A stretch of DNA of 64,000 nucleotides from Lingula anatina (taxonomy: Eukaryota > Brachiopoda > Lingulata > Lingulida > Lingulidae). Numbering within the stretch: the first letter of the stretch is position 1; the number at the start of each line of letters is the position of its first letter. The notes below the pieces were generated by a model, which had not been told where the DNA came from, did not search any database, and saw nothing but the letters and a program-made list of their open reading frames with translations. The DNA lies in contig NW_019773625.1 of NCBI RefSeq assembly GCF_001039355.2, forward strand, positions 797,079 to 861,078, written 5' to 3'. Below are positions 1 to 13,215 of the stretch, piece after piece. Both the position numbers and the translations under genes were made by a program.

Positions 1-271
1 GTACAAATTGTTTTAAATCTGCACCAGGATGTGTTTATTATTTTTGTTATTTTTGTAGTTGTAGTGATAACTAAAAGAACTTACAAGAACATTCTAGAAT
101 TTAGCAGATCATCCCAGCTGTAGTACTCGGTAGAAGCTTCCAAAATCGTTCATACTCTACTACTAGTAGACAGCGATGTAAACGACCAAGAGTGAATATA
201 TATATATTTTTTTGTTTTGCACTAGGCAAGAATGGTACTAAATCATTTCTTTATTATTTTCATAAGGTGGC
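1..271. other. Upstream flank of the coiled-coil gene
   Basis: AT-rich sequence with no open frame of note. A splice-acceptor-like tract (pyrimidine-rich, ending in AG at 265-266) lies just before the ATG at 272, and an in-frame TAA lies at 263-265. The ATG exon may therefore be preceded by an untranslated exon to the left of the window. No promoter could be assigned. Confidence 0.4.
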
Positions 272-3200
272 ATGGCTTCAGCTAAATCTAAAGAAACTCT
301 TCTGCCACCGTCAGCTTTCCAAAGACCAGCTGCCTCCAAGCCTACCGTGATTCCATCTGCCATTGGAAAACATAAAGATCTTCAGGTGGGAGATGAAGAA
401 AAAGAGGAAAAAAGATATCCCTGGAGAGAGTTAAATAGATTGTCAGATGAAATAAGTGATTTAAGAGCAGAGAACCGAAGGCTGAGGTATGTATGTTTAA
501 TTCGTTTTGCTGCATAAATGATTTGCAGATGCCCAATGTATGCCAGAAAATTTAAATACATGTGCATGCAGCTAACTGGAATAATGATTCATATGTCAAA
601 ACTTTTATTAGATAATTTTAAGCATTTAAGAGGGTTAAATATATATCAGAGAAATGTGTTAAGCAAAAGACGTGCTTAATATGTTAAGTATGATTGTATA
701 AATTTCTGCTCACTTTTTTACAGGGATAAAAAGCCTGCTGCTATCATACCCACAAGTGAGGTGAGAAAAAAACATTTCATAATAGCATTAGTACATATTG
801 GATCATGATTTGAAGACTTAAGTGTTTTCAGTGACTGAATAAATTTTTTCCGTTTCTTATTTCCGTCTCCTGTTGTTGAACTTACTGTAATGACTCCATC
901 CTTTCAATGGGCGTATCTTTCAGATATATTATTTTGGAATCGTAAATAAAAATTATATTTCTTTAAAGCATTTGTGGTGCTTTTACTACATAGAATAAAA
1001 CTAAAACGTGTACTCTTTTCAATTTTGTTGCTTCCACCCAGTAAGAATGTTATAATTTTAAGCATTTATGATTTGGAAAAGTCAAGTATCTGAAAAAGTC
1101 ACAATTTCCTCTAACAAAAAGATTGAGTCCTAACTGTAAATAGATATACATATGTTTTTCTGGTCATTGGTAGGAGATCAAGGCCAGAGTGGATGTCCAC
1201 CACTCGCCCTCTGAGAGATCAGACCGTCGCCATTTTGATGACATCATCAGCAGACAGGCTACAGAGGTTGCTGAGCTGAAACTCCAGCTCAGTAAAGCAA
1301 AAGCTGATCACAATCAGAATGTGCTAAGGTGCGTTTCTCATCCAAATGATAATGCATGGTTAGATGTGCTTTTGCTGGATTTTTTTTATCTCAAAATATA
1401 AAATTGAATTTAAATAAGTTTCTGTATATGCTATAAGTAAATACATAAGTACATTTAAATATATGGTCAGGACAACATACTTGCCTCAAGCCAGGCAGTC
1501 ATTTATCAGAATATAGCGCACTAACAGTATTACAGTACTTCCTTCCTCTCTTCTTTACTTTATGTTATTGCATACATGTATTGGTTCAGGAATTATTATT
1601 ATAGTATTTTGTCACCAGACTCGAAGGACAGATTGCCAGCAGTGATATAAAACATGAGCAAGTATTGGCAAGACTACAAGAAAAACTTGGACAAGAAGAA
1701 GAGAGATTTAAGAATGAGGTATTTATACATTTATGACATGATTTTTAAATTAAGAACTGAAAAGTAATTTAAAGTTACACTGAATTCCGTTTGAGTACCA
1801 CTTGGTATTCTTTGATAGGGGCGATTGAATTTTCTTCGGAAATGCGTACGTCTACGCCGAGCAAGCCTTGCGAGTTGAAAACAACTGATCTCAGACTGGT
1901 AAAAAATATCTCAATTTGGTTGATTTCAGTTGACATATTAAAATTCAAATAGGGCGTACGCAGATCACATAACTGGTTTAAGTCCACTAAAGCTACCGGT
2001 TTCAAATATAAGTGACCGGGCATTGTTTACAACACCTGTCTCCGGGAGAAAGAGCGTCCCACTTGTAAAGCGCGTCATGAAAGTGATCGTCGGTGAGGGA
2101 AATAAATAGATAGAAATTATGAACTGTCGTCTGTTTGATTCTCAAGTTAAGTTAGCACATATTGTACACAGCAAAATAAAATATCAAAAGGAGGATAAAA
2201 CGTGCTTGAAACACATGTTAGGTGAAAATTGCGGCTTATCTTGAGTTACCCTTCCGGTAAAATGCAATACTTCTGGTAAGATGGACGTTTTGGCAGATGC
2301 CCCTAACAATCCGAGGATATCAAAGATTTTCATTGCTGTATTCTAATCAATTCAACCAAACTGACATTTCCATGAAATTAATTAATTAATCTTGGTCGAA
2401 TTGTTTGGCATATTACCGTATGTGTACAAAGAGGGGTTTTAAGTCAGTAGATCATTTTGGGGCAACTGAAAAAAAAACGGCCTTTTCTTAGTAGCCCCGA
2501 GTCGGTGTAAGAAGATTCTGATAGAAATCCTTCTGAACAAAAGTTCATGGCCTCCTAGATTTTTGCTTATAATAAGAAAATCTTGGACAAAGATTAAAAA
2601 CTATGTTATTTTAATATGTTTTATACATGTGTTGGATGACTTTTTTAAATGAAAGGGGTATTGAAAATGCTACCAAAATTATTGTTAAAGCAATAAAAAA
2701 TGAATATTTATTGTTGAACTATATAAAGTTGTTGGCTTGAAATGCATTCAAGCATTCTGTATTATTGTATTATATAGTTTTCTTCATTTTACCATCTGTC
2801 TCTTTGCAGATAGACATTTTAAACTCAAATCACCAACAAGAGCTGTCAAGATTAGTAGTACAAGTGTCAGAACTAAAAGGACAGCTGCAACACCAACAGG
2901 AAACCAGACAAACTAAACAAGAGCAGCTGGAGAATGAAATGAGAAGATTACTGCAGGAGAAACAGGAACAAGAAGAAACAACAAAAAGAGATTTAGAGTA
3001 AGAATAGTATTGAATTTCAATTAACTCACCATGTATGTAGTGTAAGAGTAAATGATTTTGTTTACAACAAAATTTAGGGCACATTCATTCTGTGTAATTT
3101 TATCCTGTTTGTTAACTAAGTTGATAAGTTGGATGCTGTTTCTGAAGTATTATGAATAACCATTGGATTCCTCCTAGTTTATCAAATGACCAGTCATTTG

Positions 3201-5872
3201 ATATTAATAAAGCTTTAGATTTAAATGCGGTGAAACATGAGACTTAATAAAACATTTCCAGTCAGAAAGATTGATGGCTTTTTTTTTCTAGTGAAAAAGA
3301 AGCTCAACTGTTTGAACAGTCCAAAGAGATCCAGAAGCTGCAGAGCTATATCAAGCAGACGCAGGAATATGCACAGTCTACGGAAGCATGGAGAATAGAC
3401 AAACAAACCATGGAAAGAAAACTTGCAGTAAGCTGGATTTTGTTTTATGTGAAGTTTTGCAGTTTTTTTTCTGCAAGCTCATCAGTAGTTTGCTGTGTGT
3501 TCATTTTTCATTTATGTAAGCTAGCATGTGTTAAGTATATGCAATGTGTACCCTTTTTGCTTGGTCACAAACTTTGCAAAATGTCTATTTATTGAATACA
3601 TAACGTAAGTAATGAAGAAACAAGCTGGGAATTTCATGCAAATGTAACCAATTATTTTATTGTGTTTGTATTTTTTGTTTTTCATTCTTTTAAAAAATCT
3701 TGATTCAGGAAGTGCAGAGTGTGAAGGAGGGTCTGGAGTCAACACTTCAGTTGCTTCATATTCGACTGAATTCTTTGAATGAAATTCTGTCAATACAGGA
3801 GAAAGAACTGTCTAAGGTTTGTAAAACATATTATTCATTAAATAAGTTACCAAACTATTATATATATGATTATTTGGCTTTTCAATGATATAAGACATCT
3901 GTTTGATCTAGTATACTTTTAAATGAGTCATTGTATATGTGAAACTAAAATGGTACAGATTAGACCAACATATAAATTAAGAGAAACCAATCTGATGCAG
4001 TTTTCAAATTAGTTGTTAATGTATCACATATATTTTCGTTTTAGACAAAGGGGGAAGAAATAAGTGAGAAAAAGAAAGGTGCAAATTTACTTACAAGGTA
4101 AATACACTTTGTCATGTATCTGAGAAACTTACTCCTTCTTTAACAAGTTATTGCAAAGCTTTCTGCCTCTGTACCCAATAAAAAGAAAAATAAAAATGTA
4201 AAAGTTATGCTTTGTTGTGTTTACTGATTCAAACCTTTTTAAATTTTGATGCGTTCCAATTCACAAGATATATCTTTCTACAACATTGAATATATATTTT
4301 TCAGATGGAGAGAGAAAGTGTTTGCTTTATTAGTACAACAGAAGTCTGCAGATATAGTGAGAAAGAAAGATGAACAAAACTGGAATGCAAAGGTACTTCA
4401 CTCAATACATGGATAAGTAGAAATTTAGGCACAGTAGTAGTAACCATGGTCATAGTCCTGGGGTGGGAGGGGAGGGGGATATATTTATAAGTCTATCATG
4501 GACTATACACATATCTTTCAACAGCCAGCCCACGACCCTGATAACTATCCTATGTTATTTTCTAGGATGTGATACATAAATTTTTGACTAATCACTTAAG
4601 TGTTTGTAGTCACATTTTTTTCCAAATTAAAGATGAAGCAGTAAAGTGAAATAAATATGTTAAGTGTTTTGCTTAAATTTTATGCTTTATATTTCTAGCT
4701 TTACATATTTTTATTTGTTCATGCCCTTTTACAAAGTCTTGTCACTTCTGTTTCTGCACTTTGAGATTCATGAATGTTTTTACAGGTCTCTGCAATAGAA
4801 CAGCAACTTCAACAAGCTTTGAGCAAAAACCAGATGCTCGTCCACTCGATATCAGACAAAGAAGCTCAGTTAGAGATAGAAAGGAACAACTTGAAGGTTG
4901 GTAGTCTATTTGAATGAAACCACTTGTTTACATTTTTTTTTATTTTTTTTTATTTTTTTTGTTAAAAATTGTCTGGATTTTAGTTCTTATTTTCCTCATT
5001 TCATTCTTAAAATATTTTCACAAACTGTAGTTGGAAAAAGTATCGATTCAATGGTCCCAGATAAATATATGTTGTACTTGATATAAAGTTGGTTTCTATG
5101 TAACTTCAGACTACCCAGAATGCTCTGACAAAAGCACAAGAGTTGGCACTCAGTTTAGATGAGAGGTTGCAACAAGACAGGGACAAGGTGGAGATTCTTC
5201 AACAGCTTGCACAGTGGTAAGCAAAATTAAAATATGATTTTTTAACTGGGATTTAATGATGCATAACATAAAAACTTGGAAAAAATCAGGTTTTGGAATA
5301 TTCAGTAATGTAGTGCCACTCTGAAAAAGCGTTCCCACTTGCCTTTTCAATTTGAATCTTATAAGTTTATCAGTTTCATTGTAAAATGCATGTCTATATT
5401 ATATGTTTACTGTGTAACTAAGGTGTTCCAAGTGATTTTATTTCTGTTTTTCAGTGTCCAAGAAAAAATGACTGACATGGACCAGATGCAGTCAGGAATT
5501 CTTGGAACTCTCAAGTCCTATGGACAGAGAATAAGTTTTGCCAGTGGCCGAGTGGAAATGCTTCAAGGTAGGAAGCTGGGTTTGAATAATTTAGCCACTG
5601 CAGAGTTTCTCTGTCACTGGCTGTAAGTTTAGAACTTGTCTTTACAAGATATTTTCTTACTGGTTTGTTTATACTCAGAACTTTAATTTCTGTATTAACA
5701 TAATTGGTATTTGTCTTTACAAGATATTTTCTTACTGGTTGGTTTATACTCAGAACTTTAATTTCTGTATTAACATAATTGGTATTTGATGCCTTGGCAT
5801 TAAATGGTCAATAATTTTTTTGCAGTTTTGGAACCTGATAAACTGGTTGCCGTGTCTTGAGTTTGCTATTTC

Positions 5873-5943
<71 letters not shown>

Positions 5944-8900
5944 CTTAAAGGAAATGGCAGTGATTTGATAGATATGATTATGACAATAAAATGACATTTT
6001 CAGGCCAGTTTGCCAGGAAGGAGGCATTCTTAAGGATGCAGATGTCAGAAGAAACGGAAGCCATGAAACAGAAAACAGTTCCTGAAAAACCTCCTCCAGT
6101 GGATGAAACAAGGTAGAAATACAAGGTCACCTATTGATTAAGAACATAATTTTGCCTTAGCAGGAGAATTGAGTTAGCTAGCCTACTTTTGGCACCCTGA
6201 GCTTCAGAGCTGACTTGACACTAACCTNCTTTTGGGCACTTTGACATTAATATAGATATATAATTTTTCATATACACACGGTGAAATGTCCCTTAAACTG
6301 AAAACCATGTGCTTCATTAGACTGGACATTGATAGTGCATTACCTAAACTATACGATGCATATAATGGCTAGCTGTTAACAACACTTAATTCACTTTATG
6401 ACAATAAATATGCTGAAGTGATCTTTAAAAAGTTTACTGTAATAATAGCAAAAAATTATATCTTCAGAAATATTTTCACTGTTCATAGCATAGATTTAAT
6501 AGTTAAAAACTGCTCAAAAGTCGGTATTTGATTATATATTTTGCCTGTTGAACCATTTTGATAGACCAATATAACACACTGATATTTCCTCAATGGTGCA
6601 GTGGTTCTTATGGTCAGTTGTGCCAGGAACTAGAGAGAGTGACCAGAGAGAGGGACAGTCTGGCCACACAGATCAGAAAAGACTCTGAACTCATTGACCA
6701 AAAGGTTGGAGACGTAAGGCACAAATGTGAGTGAAGTGATAGGCAAGAAACCCAGCATCCCTGTCCTGTTTTAAAACTATTTTCCTTGGAATATTTCCAT
6801 CATGTTGGTTTGGTTTTCTGTACAGTTAATTGGTGCTGTGTGGAAAAGCACGGATTAGTGATTAGAAAAGTATAAATCATGAGAATATACATTTGTGTGT
6901 TCAAGTGCAGTCATCCATATAAGTCTACTGTTCAAGATTTTCTTTGTCATCAGTGTGTTGGCATAATTATCAGTGAGATGTTTGAAAATATACGTGTGTG
7001 TGTGCACCTGCAAGCATGCATGTATGCATGTTAGGATTAGTAACTTAGGTATTTAAACTTTGTGAGCAATTACTGCAATCTTGTCAGATATCTTGTATGA
7101 GGATAACTGTCCACTCCACTAAACTATTTGACCTCAATACCATTTGATATGCTCTGGCTATGTTCTTTTTGATTCAGTATTCTATCTTCTCTTTTTGCTT
7201 TAAATCCATAATAAATACTTATTTTTAAAAACCATTTCAGATGAAGGAGAAATAGAAGGTTTGAGGGACAGAATAAAACTTCTGGAAACCTCTGTAGAAG
7301 ATAGAAATCAGGTGAAATATTTCTTTTGAGACATTAAGCACATTCTTGATTTGTATTTGAGGTATTTTACATATTGTGACCTGTATTACATCTCTGTACA
7401 ACATCAAAATCACCATTATTGTGTTTTCGTTATTCAATGATTGTGACAGACGAGAAATTTAAATCACGCTCATGCGTACCTGCACGCACACGCATACACG
7501 CACACACTGCTTATCACTTATTTTACAAATAAGAACATATTCTTTTAGTTTATATTATGGTTATATTTCAGACTAAATAAAAGCATTGAGGGTGCTAAAG
7601 AGCTTAATGTATAGTAAATTACTGTTCTAGAAATGTCACAGGCTGAGTGAGCAGCTAGAGGAGGCCCACAGTGGACTGGAGGAGGCCAGAGAAGCCGTGA
7701 ACAAACTGAAGACTGACCTAGCCAGGCAGCAGTTAGAGGCTGAAAAAGGTGCAGTAACTTCTGTAATAATGATAAAAATAATAATAATAATAATACTTTT
7801 AAGTTGGAAAAAAATTAAGGACATGTGTTCAATATCAGTGTGTAATGTACTAAGGTTGTCATATCAACAGTGATGTATATATTACAAGTTTTTGACTGTT
7901 GGTTCCTTTTATTTTTTGGTTGATTATTTTCTTGTCCCCTCAGGTAAGCAGTGGTCTTATACAGTTTAAGTTATTGTATATAATATTCCTGTTTGGTGTA
8001 TTTATTACGTGAAATTAGTATGCATTTCAAAATTTTTTAAAAATTTTCACAGCACTCAAGGATAAACAGACCAAGGACGAGCAACAGTTCATTGAACAGT
8101 TCACAGAGATGGAGAGAAAGCTAAATGATGCCAGAAGGGAACACACAAAGGCTGGTAAGTATATTTGTTGTGCTTGGTTTAGTTTGGCTTGCCTCCAGAA
8201 GGGATGCCTTTAAAGTTATTCAGTCTTCAGGACAATGCAATTGATATTTAATTCAATCTTATTTTTATGTTTGGATTAAAAAGGTTATTATAGTAACACC
8301 ACATGAATTTGGACTAGTTTGAGGAAACAATTGTTAAGATAAGATAAGATAAGAGTTTATTTAGCCAATTATATTATGGGCTTAAAATTAAATCAGTATT
8401 TTCAACACATTTTCTTTAAAATGAATTTAAAGTTTAAAATGCCAAGATTCATCATTGATATCTGCAAGTCTCAGACGATTCATGCACTGTTGTTTTCAAA
8501 TACCAGTTGTTTCGCTACGGCAACAAGAGAGACAGATGTCAAGAGAGAGACAGAGGGCCGCTGACCAGGTTAAGGGACTAGAGGACCACTACAAGGTGCA
8601 GCTAGACAAACTACACCACCAACTTAAAACTGCAGAGAGGGACAAAAATTTACTGATGGTAAGTAAGATCAGGGAGGTTAACATTCTTAAAAATCCATGA
8701 GGTCCCCTTTGATTATCAGTAAATGATAAATCTTTATAAGTACTGTCATTGAGTTACAATTCAATTGCAAAATGTATAATTATTTTAGTATTATGTACTG
8801 TAGTTTATTTTTTTGTCATCACTGATTATTTTTTAAAAAATTTTCTTATATACTTTTCTGTGAGGAAAAAGTGAATAGACATTTTGGTGAGAAAAGTAAT

Positions 8901-9407
8901 TAAATATATTTCTTAATTGAAATACAGGCCACATTGAGACAAGAAGGTTTGCTGAGTAAAGTGAAAACTCAAAGAGCTTCCCCGGTGAATTACGAGTCTG
9001 ACAGTAGCACCACTGATGATAAAGAAAATATTGAACCACGTCCTAATACTGCACAGTCACAAAGGGTCTCAGGTATGTATAAAAATCGTTTGAAAAAATG
9101 TACAATTGGAAAATGGCTAATCAACAATTTTCTGGCACTGTGTTTGCTTGTCCTTACCATACTTCAAATGCCAAAAATACGACCTCATTTCAATATAAAC
9201 TTTAATCATGTGCCACAAAAACATAACTATAATATTCAAGAGGTCAAATGGGCTTTCTTTAGATTTAACATATTACTCGTAATAAATAAATTTTATAAAA
9301 TTGTAACTTAATTTTATCCAATTAATTTTCTTTCAGAACCACTGAGGTCAGTCATTGACGATATCAAAGCTTTAACTGAGGTGGCCTCGGATTCTGAGGA
9401 CTCTTAA
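272..9407 (+). CDS. CCDC170: Coiled-coil protein, probably CCDC170 homologue (complete, 20 coding exons)
   Basis: Exons read directly from GT-AG borders: 272-486, 724-760, 1174-1328, 1619-1718, 2810-2997, 3292-3427, 3709-3816, 4045-4097, 4305-4392, 4786-4896, 5110-5216, 5455-5567, 6004-6112, 6602-6726, 7241-7311, 7631-7748, 8053-8154, 8507-8658, 8928-9072, 9337-9407. They sum to 2,304 bases, 767 aa plus TAA, and every phase closes. Residues 1-70 are a low-complexity S/P/K-rich lead; most of the rest is heptad-rich coiled coil (E/K/Q/L/R) without membrane segments. The tail is acidic and Ser-rich (SDSSTTDDKENIE; ends SDSEDS) and looks like phosphorylation-prone disorder. Human CCDC170 (about 715 aa) is a microtubule- and Golgi-associated, cilium-linked coiled-coil protein. 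The identity rests on the pattern of exons 17-19 (HTKAVVSLRQQERQ, TLRQEGLLSK) as remembered, so another coiled-coil family remains possible. Gene structure is much surer than the name. Confidence 0.75.
1719..2809. other. Intron 4 of the coiled-coil gene, with a compositionally distinct block
   Basis: The longest intron of this gene (1.09 kb). About 1775-2110 is richer in GC and CpG than the surrounding intron (for example gcgcgtca near 2075) and carries an 82-codon open frame on the minus strand (1775-2023). The remainder is plain AT-rich intron. Confidence 0.4.
1775..2023 (-). CDS. Possible nested antisense ORF, 82 aa, unknown
   Basis: An uninterrupted frame beginning MPGHLYLKPVALVDL and ending QVVLKRNSV. 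Its composition is protein-like, not low-complexity, and upstream on the minus strand lies a GC- and CpG-richer stretch. I do not recognise the family. It could be a small intronic gene, an exon of a retrocopy, or a fragment of a mobile element. It lies outside the 4677-12007 duplicated block, so the second copy gives no test of conservation. Confidence 0.25.
   Translation of the reverse strand: MPGHLYLKPVALVDLNQLCDLRTPYLNFNMSTEINQIEIFFTSLRSVVFNSQGLLGVDVRISEENSIAPIKEYQVVLKRNSV
5638..5787 (+). repeat. 75-bp tandem duplication in intron 12
   Basis: Two near-identical 75-base units (5638-5712 and 5713-5787) begin gtctttacaagatattttct. The matching intron of the second copy, near 12928-13010, has only one unit, so the duplication differs between the two assembled copies. 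Confidence 0.85.
5874..5940. repeat. (TA)n microsatellite
   Basis: An uninterrupted TA run of about 65 bases just upstream of exon 13 (6004). The corresponding run in the second copy (13130-13214) is longer. Confidence 0.95.
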
Positions 9408-9650
9408 CATGTGGGCAGATCAGGAACTATTTAATATAACACCATCTTATGGACTTGGCTGTGATAGTGACAGCATATAACAGAAAGCAATTTGTTGTCT
9501 TCACCGTTATTTATTTTGTAAAAGTATTCTGAAAATAGTTGTACATTCTGTATATATTAGTATCAGCGATAAAATGTGTTCACCATTAAAATGTATATCT
9601 GCATATTCACCAATACAATCTCATGTTACAATATATTTCTTAAACTGTAT

Positions 9651-9656
9651 AATAAA
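9651..9656 (+). terminator. Poly(A) signal of the coiled-coil gene
   Basis: Canonical AATAAA, 244 bases after the TAA. It is conserved in the second copy at 16911-16916. Confidence 0.6.
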
Positions 9657-9980
9657 TGGCTATAAAACTTTTCAGCTAGTTTTCACTGTCAGCTTTGTCA
9701 CATACAGTAGACTCAGCATGATTCAGCCAATTTGGGACATAAATGCTTGTTCAAATTATTGACACTTTATGTTATGCAATGTTCAAATTAATTTTGGTTG
9801 ATGCTAAAGAAAATCCTTTTCATAAAATTTGAGATAAACCATGTCCGTTATTAGGTGTCGGGATGTTCTGTATTTTCCTGACTACCATTCACAAGGGATA
9901 TTTGATATATATTCATGTACTTGCTATATCATATATGATCAGTAAAATTCTACTACTTCTATTTAAAAATATTGTCAAAA

Positions 9981-10024
9981 TGTAACCAAGAGTTTCTTCT
10001 TTTAAGAAGAAGCTCTTGGTTACA
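9981..10024. repeat. Short perfect-type inverted repeat
   Basis: Arms tgtaaccaagag...tcttctt and aagaagaagctcttggttaca pair at all but one position around a loop of about two to four bases. The second copy (near 17236) keeps only a mutated left arm, so the hairpin is an insertion/deletion difference between copies. Confidence 0.8.
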
Positions 10025-10745
10025 TTTAAAATTGGTTGCAATTAAAATTGCAAAAGTTATCAACAGTACCTAACCAACCTAGCTTTTGAAGTTGAAAACC
10101 CTGTAGCCTATAAAACAAAATATGCCATTTATCAGTAAATTAATCCAGCAAGACTTGTAAACATTTTGTGCAAAAGTAACTGAATGACAATTGCATATTC
10201 TAGACAATTAAATGTACAAAAAATTCCACCTTAGAAATGTTAATGAGGACAAAACCTCTACAAGAGATTCAGTTGGTTACAGATTAGTTGACACACTCCT
10301 AATTCTACACTTACATACATCTACTGGGACCTTTAAAACGGCAACATCCAGTACTTTTAAAATTCCATTGGTTGTCATGATTGCAGTTCAAAGGATTTTT
10401 ATTAAATGTAACTGAAATATGTAAACATAACTAATTGGGATTATTCTTATCCATTTTGCCAATTTCTTCCTCAAGATGTAATGTAGAGATATCAATCACA
10501 AGCAATATAGCTCCAACTAATTTGTCTAGTTGTGCAGCAGTGGACCATTTTGCCAAGTTCATACATCAGCTAAAATATGGAAGAACTAAACACAGAGCTC
10601 CATGGTTCCCTAGCCAAACACTCCAGAACCATAATAGAAGGATCCATGACTATTGCAGGCCATGTGTATATTTCTCAAAGTACTAGCTAATATTAGTCTA
10701 AATTGGAATGGAAATTTAAAACTGGCAAAATATTGGTAAAATGCT

Positions 10746-11854
10746 CTATAAAGAGTAAACAAAATCCCATGACTCTCTCCACTGCAATTTCTGCAGATGG
10801 TCTGGGGTTAGTATTGTTGTTCCTTGATTTAAAACGCAGTATTTGTGGAACTGGTGGTACACTGCGCTACACCACACCAACACTGCTGCCACAAACGTAA
10901 ACTTGCTCACTTGGTTAGCTAATCTATTATGCTGGGTGATATAACTGAAAAATAGAATAAAAAGTATTAATTGGAGATGAGCATCCGAAGTATGAGGAAC
11001 AAGAAAAAGCACAAAATCTGTGTACAGTAGACACTGCAAAACTCACCACCTTACCACATGGATTAGCTTTTAATTAATATAATCAATAAATCCCAAGCAA
11101 CCTGCAGGAAATACATTCCACTTAGTATTTCAAAAAGATATATTGAAGTGAATAAAAAATGTACTACACTAATATTTTCTGATATCAGGTCCACCTACTT
11201 TAACACAGAGTACACATGATCAATCACTGCGGCCAGAACCATGAACTTGAAAAGCACCCCAGGCAAGTAGTGGTGAAGGAACATGGTCCTGTCCTGCATG
11301 AAGTAAGGCACAAAGTTCACCAGGAACCCTCCCAGCAGCAGCTCACCAACCAAAACAAACTGCTGCCACATTGCTGGAAAAATAATACATTTTTTGCTGT
11401 ATTCATTTTATTCCCATACAGCACTGTCCTGTATTTCAAACCAATCCAGGTTTATGAAACACTTTTAATATCATACAAATTTTTGGGTCAAACCTCGTAA
11501 GTTGTGTGTATTAGCCGTGCAAAGTGCTTTTAATCATTTTTCATAATATCTTTCAAGAAAACAGTTTTACCCCCTTAAAACTTCTCATCGGACTTGAAAC
11601 ATTTGAGAAAACAAATAATAATCTAGAAAATAATCACAAATCTTTCACAATTTTCTGTCATTCAGTGTTTCCTAGACAATAATTATTAGGTAGCCTTGTA
11701 TAATTTTACTTCAAAATGTCCACTCACCTTCTGGCAAATCTTGTATATCCCTCTGTCTTCTGAGTAAATAGAACAGTAACACAGCACAGTACGTTAACAA
11801 AGCCAAAGTCCCAGTACAATACAGGAGTGGGTTACCCAGCAAATGAATTTGTCT
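10746..11854 (-). CDS. POMT1: POMT1 3' exons, first assembled copy (partial)
   Basis: Three terminal exons on the minus strand: 11728-11854, 11199-11373 and 10746-10944, with stop TAG at 10746-10748. They encode the last transmembrane helices of protein O-mannosyltransferase 1, including the segments RRQRDIQDLPE, FLVNFVPYF and LHHYLPG, and end LQWRESWDF. This lines up with the human POMT1 C terminus (LRWKDSWD). The remaining exons are missing because the contig stops at the single n at 12010. Exon lengths and phases equal those at 17963-19060, which supports an alternative haplotype and not a decaying pseudogene. Confidence 0.88.
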
Positions 11855-12009
11855 CTGAAATAAAACAGCGCCACTGAATTAAAACCATGATGTTTAAACT
11901 CAAAATGGTTGTTGGAGTAATTTGTGATCATTAGAATGATAACAATAAAAAGATTTCTGGATAGAGTAGAGTGCTGAAAAGTAAACAATACAACTAGAAG
12001 CCATTTGTA

Positions 12010-12010
12010 N
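12010..12010. other. Single-n contig junction
   Basis: One n, after which the sequence jumps back to material matching position 4677. It marks an artificial join in the scaffold. Confidence 0.85.
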
Positions 12011-12120
12011 GATTTTATGCTTTATATTTCTAGCTTTACATATTTTTATTTGTTCATGCCCTTTTACAAAGTCTTGTCACTTCTGTTTCTGCACTTTGAG
12101 ATTCATGAATGTTTTTACAG

Positions 12121-13127
12121 GTCTCTGCAATAGAACAGCAACTTCAACAAGCTTTGAGCAAAAACCAGATGCTCGTCCACTCGATATCAGACAAAGAAGC
12201 TCAGTTAGAGATAGAAAGGAACAACTTGAAGGTTGGTAGTCTATTTGAATGAAACCACTTGTTTACATTTTCTTTTTTTTGTTAAAAATTGTCTGGATTT
12301 TAGTTCTTATTTTCCTCATTTCATTCTTAAAATATTTTCATAAACTGTAGTTGGAAAAAGTATCGATTCAATGGTCCCAGATAAATATATGTTGTACTTG
12401 ATATAAAGTTGGTTTCTATGTAACTTCAGACTACCCAGAATGCTCTGACAAAAGCACAAGAGTTGGCACTCAGTTTAGATGAGAGGTTGCAACAAGACAG
12501 GGACAAGGTGGAGATTCTTCAACAGCTTGCACAGTGGTAAGCAAAATTAAAATATGATTTTTTAACTGGGATTTAATGATGCATAACATAAAAACTTGGA
12601 AAAAATCAGGTTTTGGAATATTCAGTAATGTAGTGCCACTCTGAAAAAGCGTTCTCATAAGTTTATCAGTTTCATTGTAAAATGCATGTCTATATTATAT
12701 GTTTACTGTGTAACTAAGGTGTTCCAAGTGTTTTTATTTCTGTTTTTCAGTGTCCAAGAAAAAATGACTGACATAGACCAGATGCAGTCAGGAATTCTTG
12801 GAACTCTCAAGTCCTATGGACAGAGAATAAGTTTTGCCAGTGGCCGAGTGGAAATGCTTCAAGGTAGGAAGCTGGGTTTGAATAATTTAGCCACTGCAGA
12901 GTTTCTCTGTCACTGGCTGTAAGTTTAGAACTTGTCTTTACAAGATATTTTCTTACTGGTTGGTTTATACTCGGAACTTTGATTTCTGTATTAACATAAT
13001 TGGTATTTGATGCCTTGGCATTAAATGGTCAATAATTTTTTTGCAGTTCTGGAACCTGATAAACTGGTTGCCGTGTCTTGAGTTCGCTATTTCAGATATA
13101 TATGCCGTGTCTTGAGTTCGCTATTTC

Positions 13128-13215
<88 letters not shown>

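Larger units (their letters stand above)
9408..10745. other. Convergent 3' region between the coiled-coil gene and POMT1
   Basis: Holds the two 3' UTRs. A plus-strand AATAAA at 9651-9656 fits the coiled-coil gene. A minus-strand AATAAA (plus tttatt, 10398-10403) fits POMT1, whose stop is at 10746-10748. Between them is AT-rich spacer with a short inverted repeat at 9981-10024. No coding signal is seen. Confidence 0.6.

Noticed and set aside
5866..6111. Antisense ORF with a long Ile-Tyr repeat (also at 13121-13384 and 41255-41437)
   Set aside because: Produced by TA microsatellites, or by reading the opposite strand of a real exon.
6228..6228. Single n as another contig junction
   Set aside because: Sequence on both sides continues collinearly with the second copy around 13460, apart from a local insertion; probably an ambiguous base, though a minor join error is possible.
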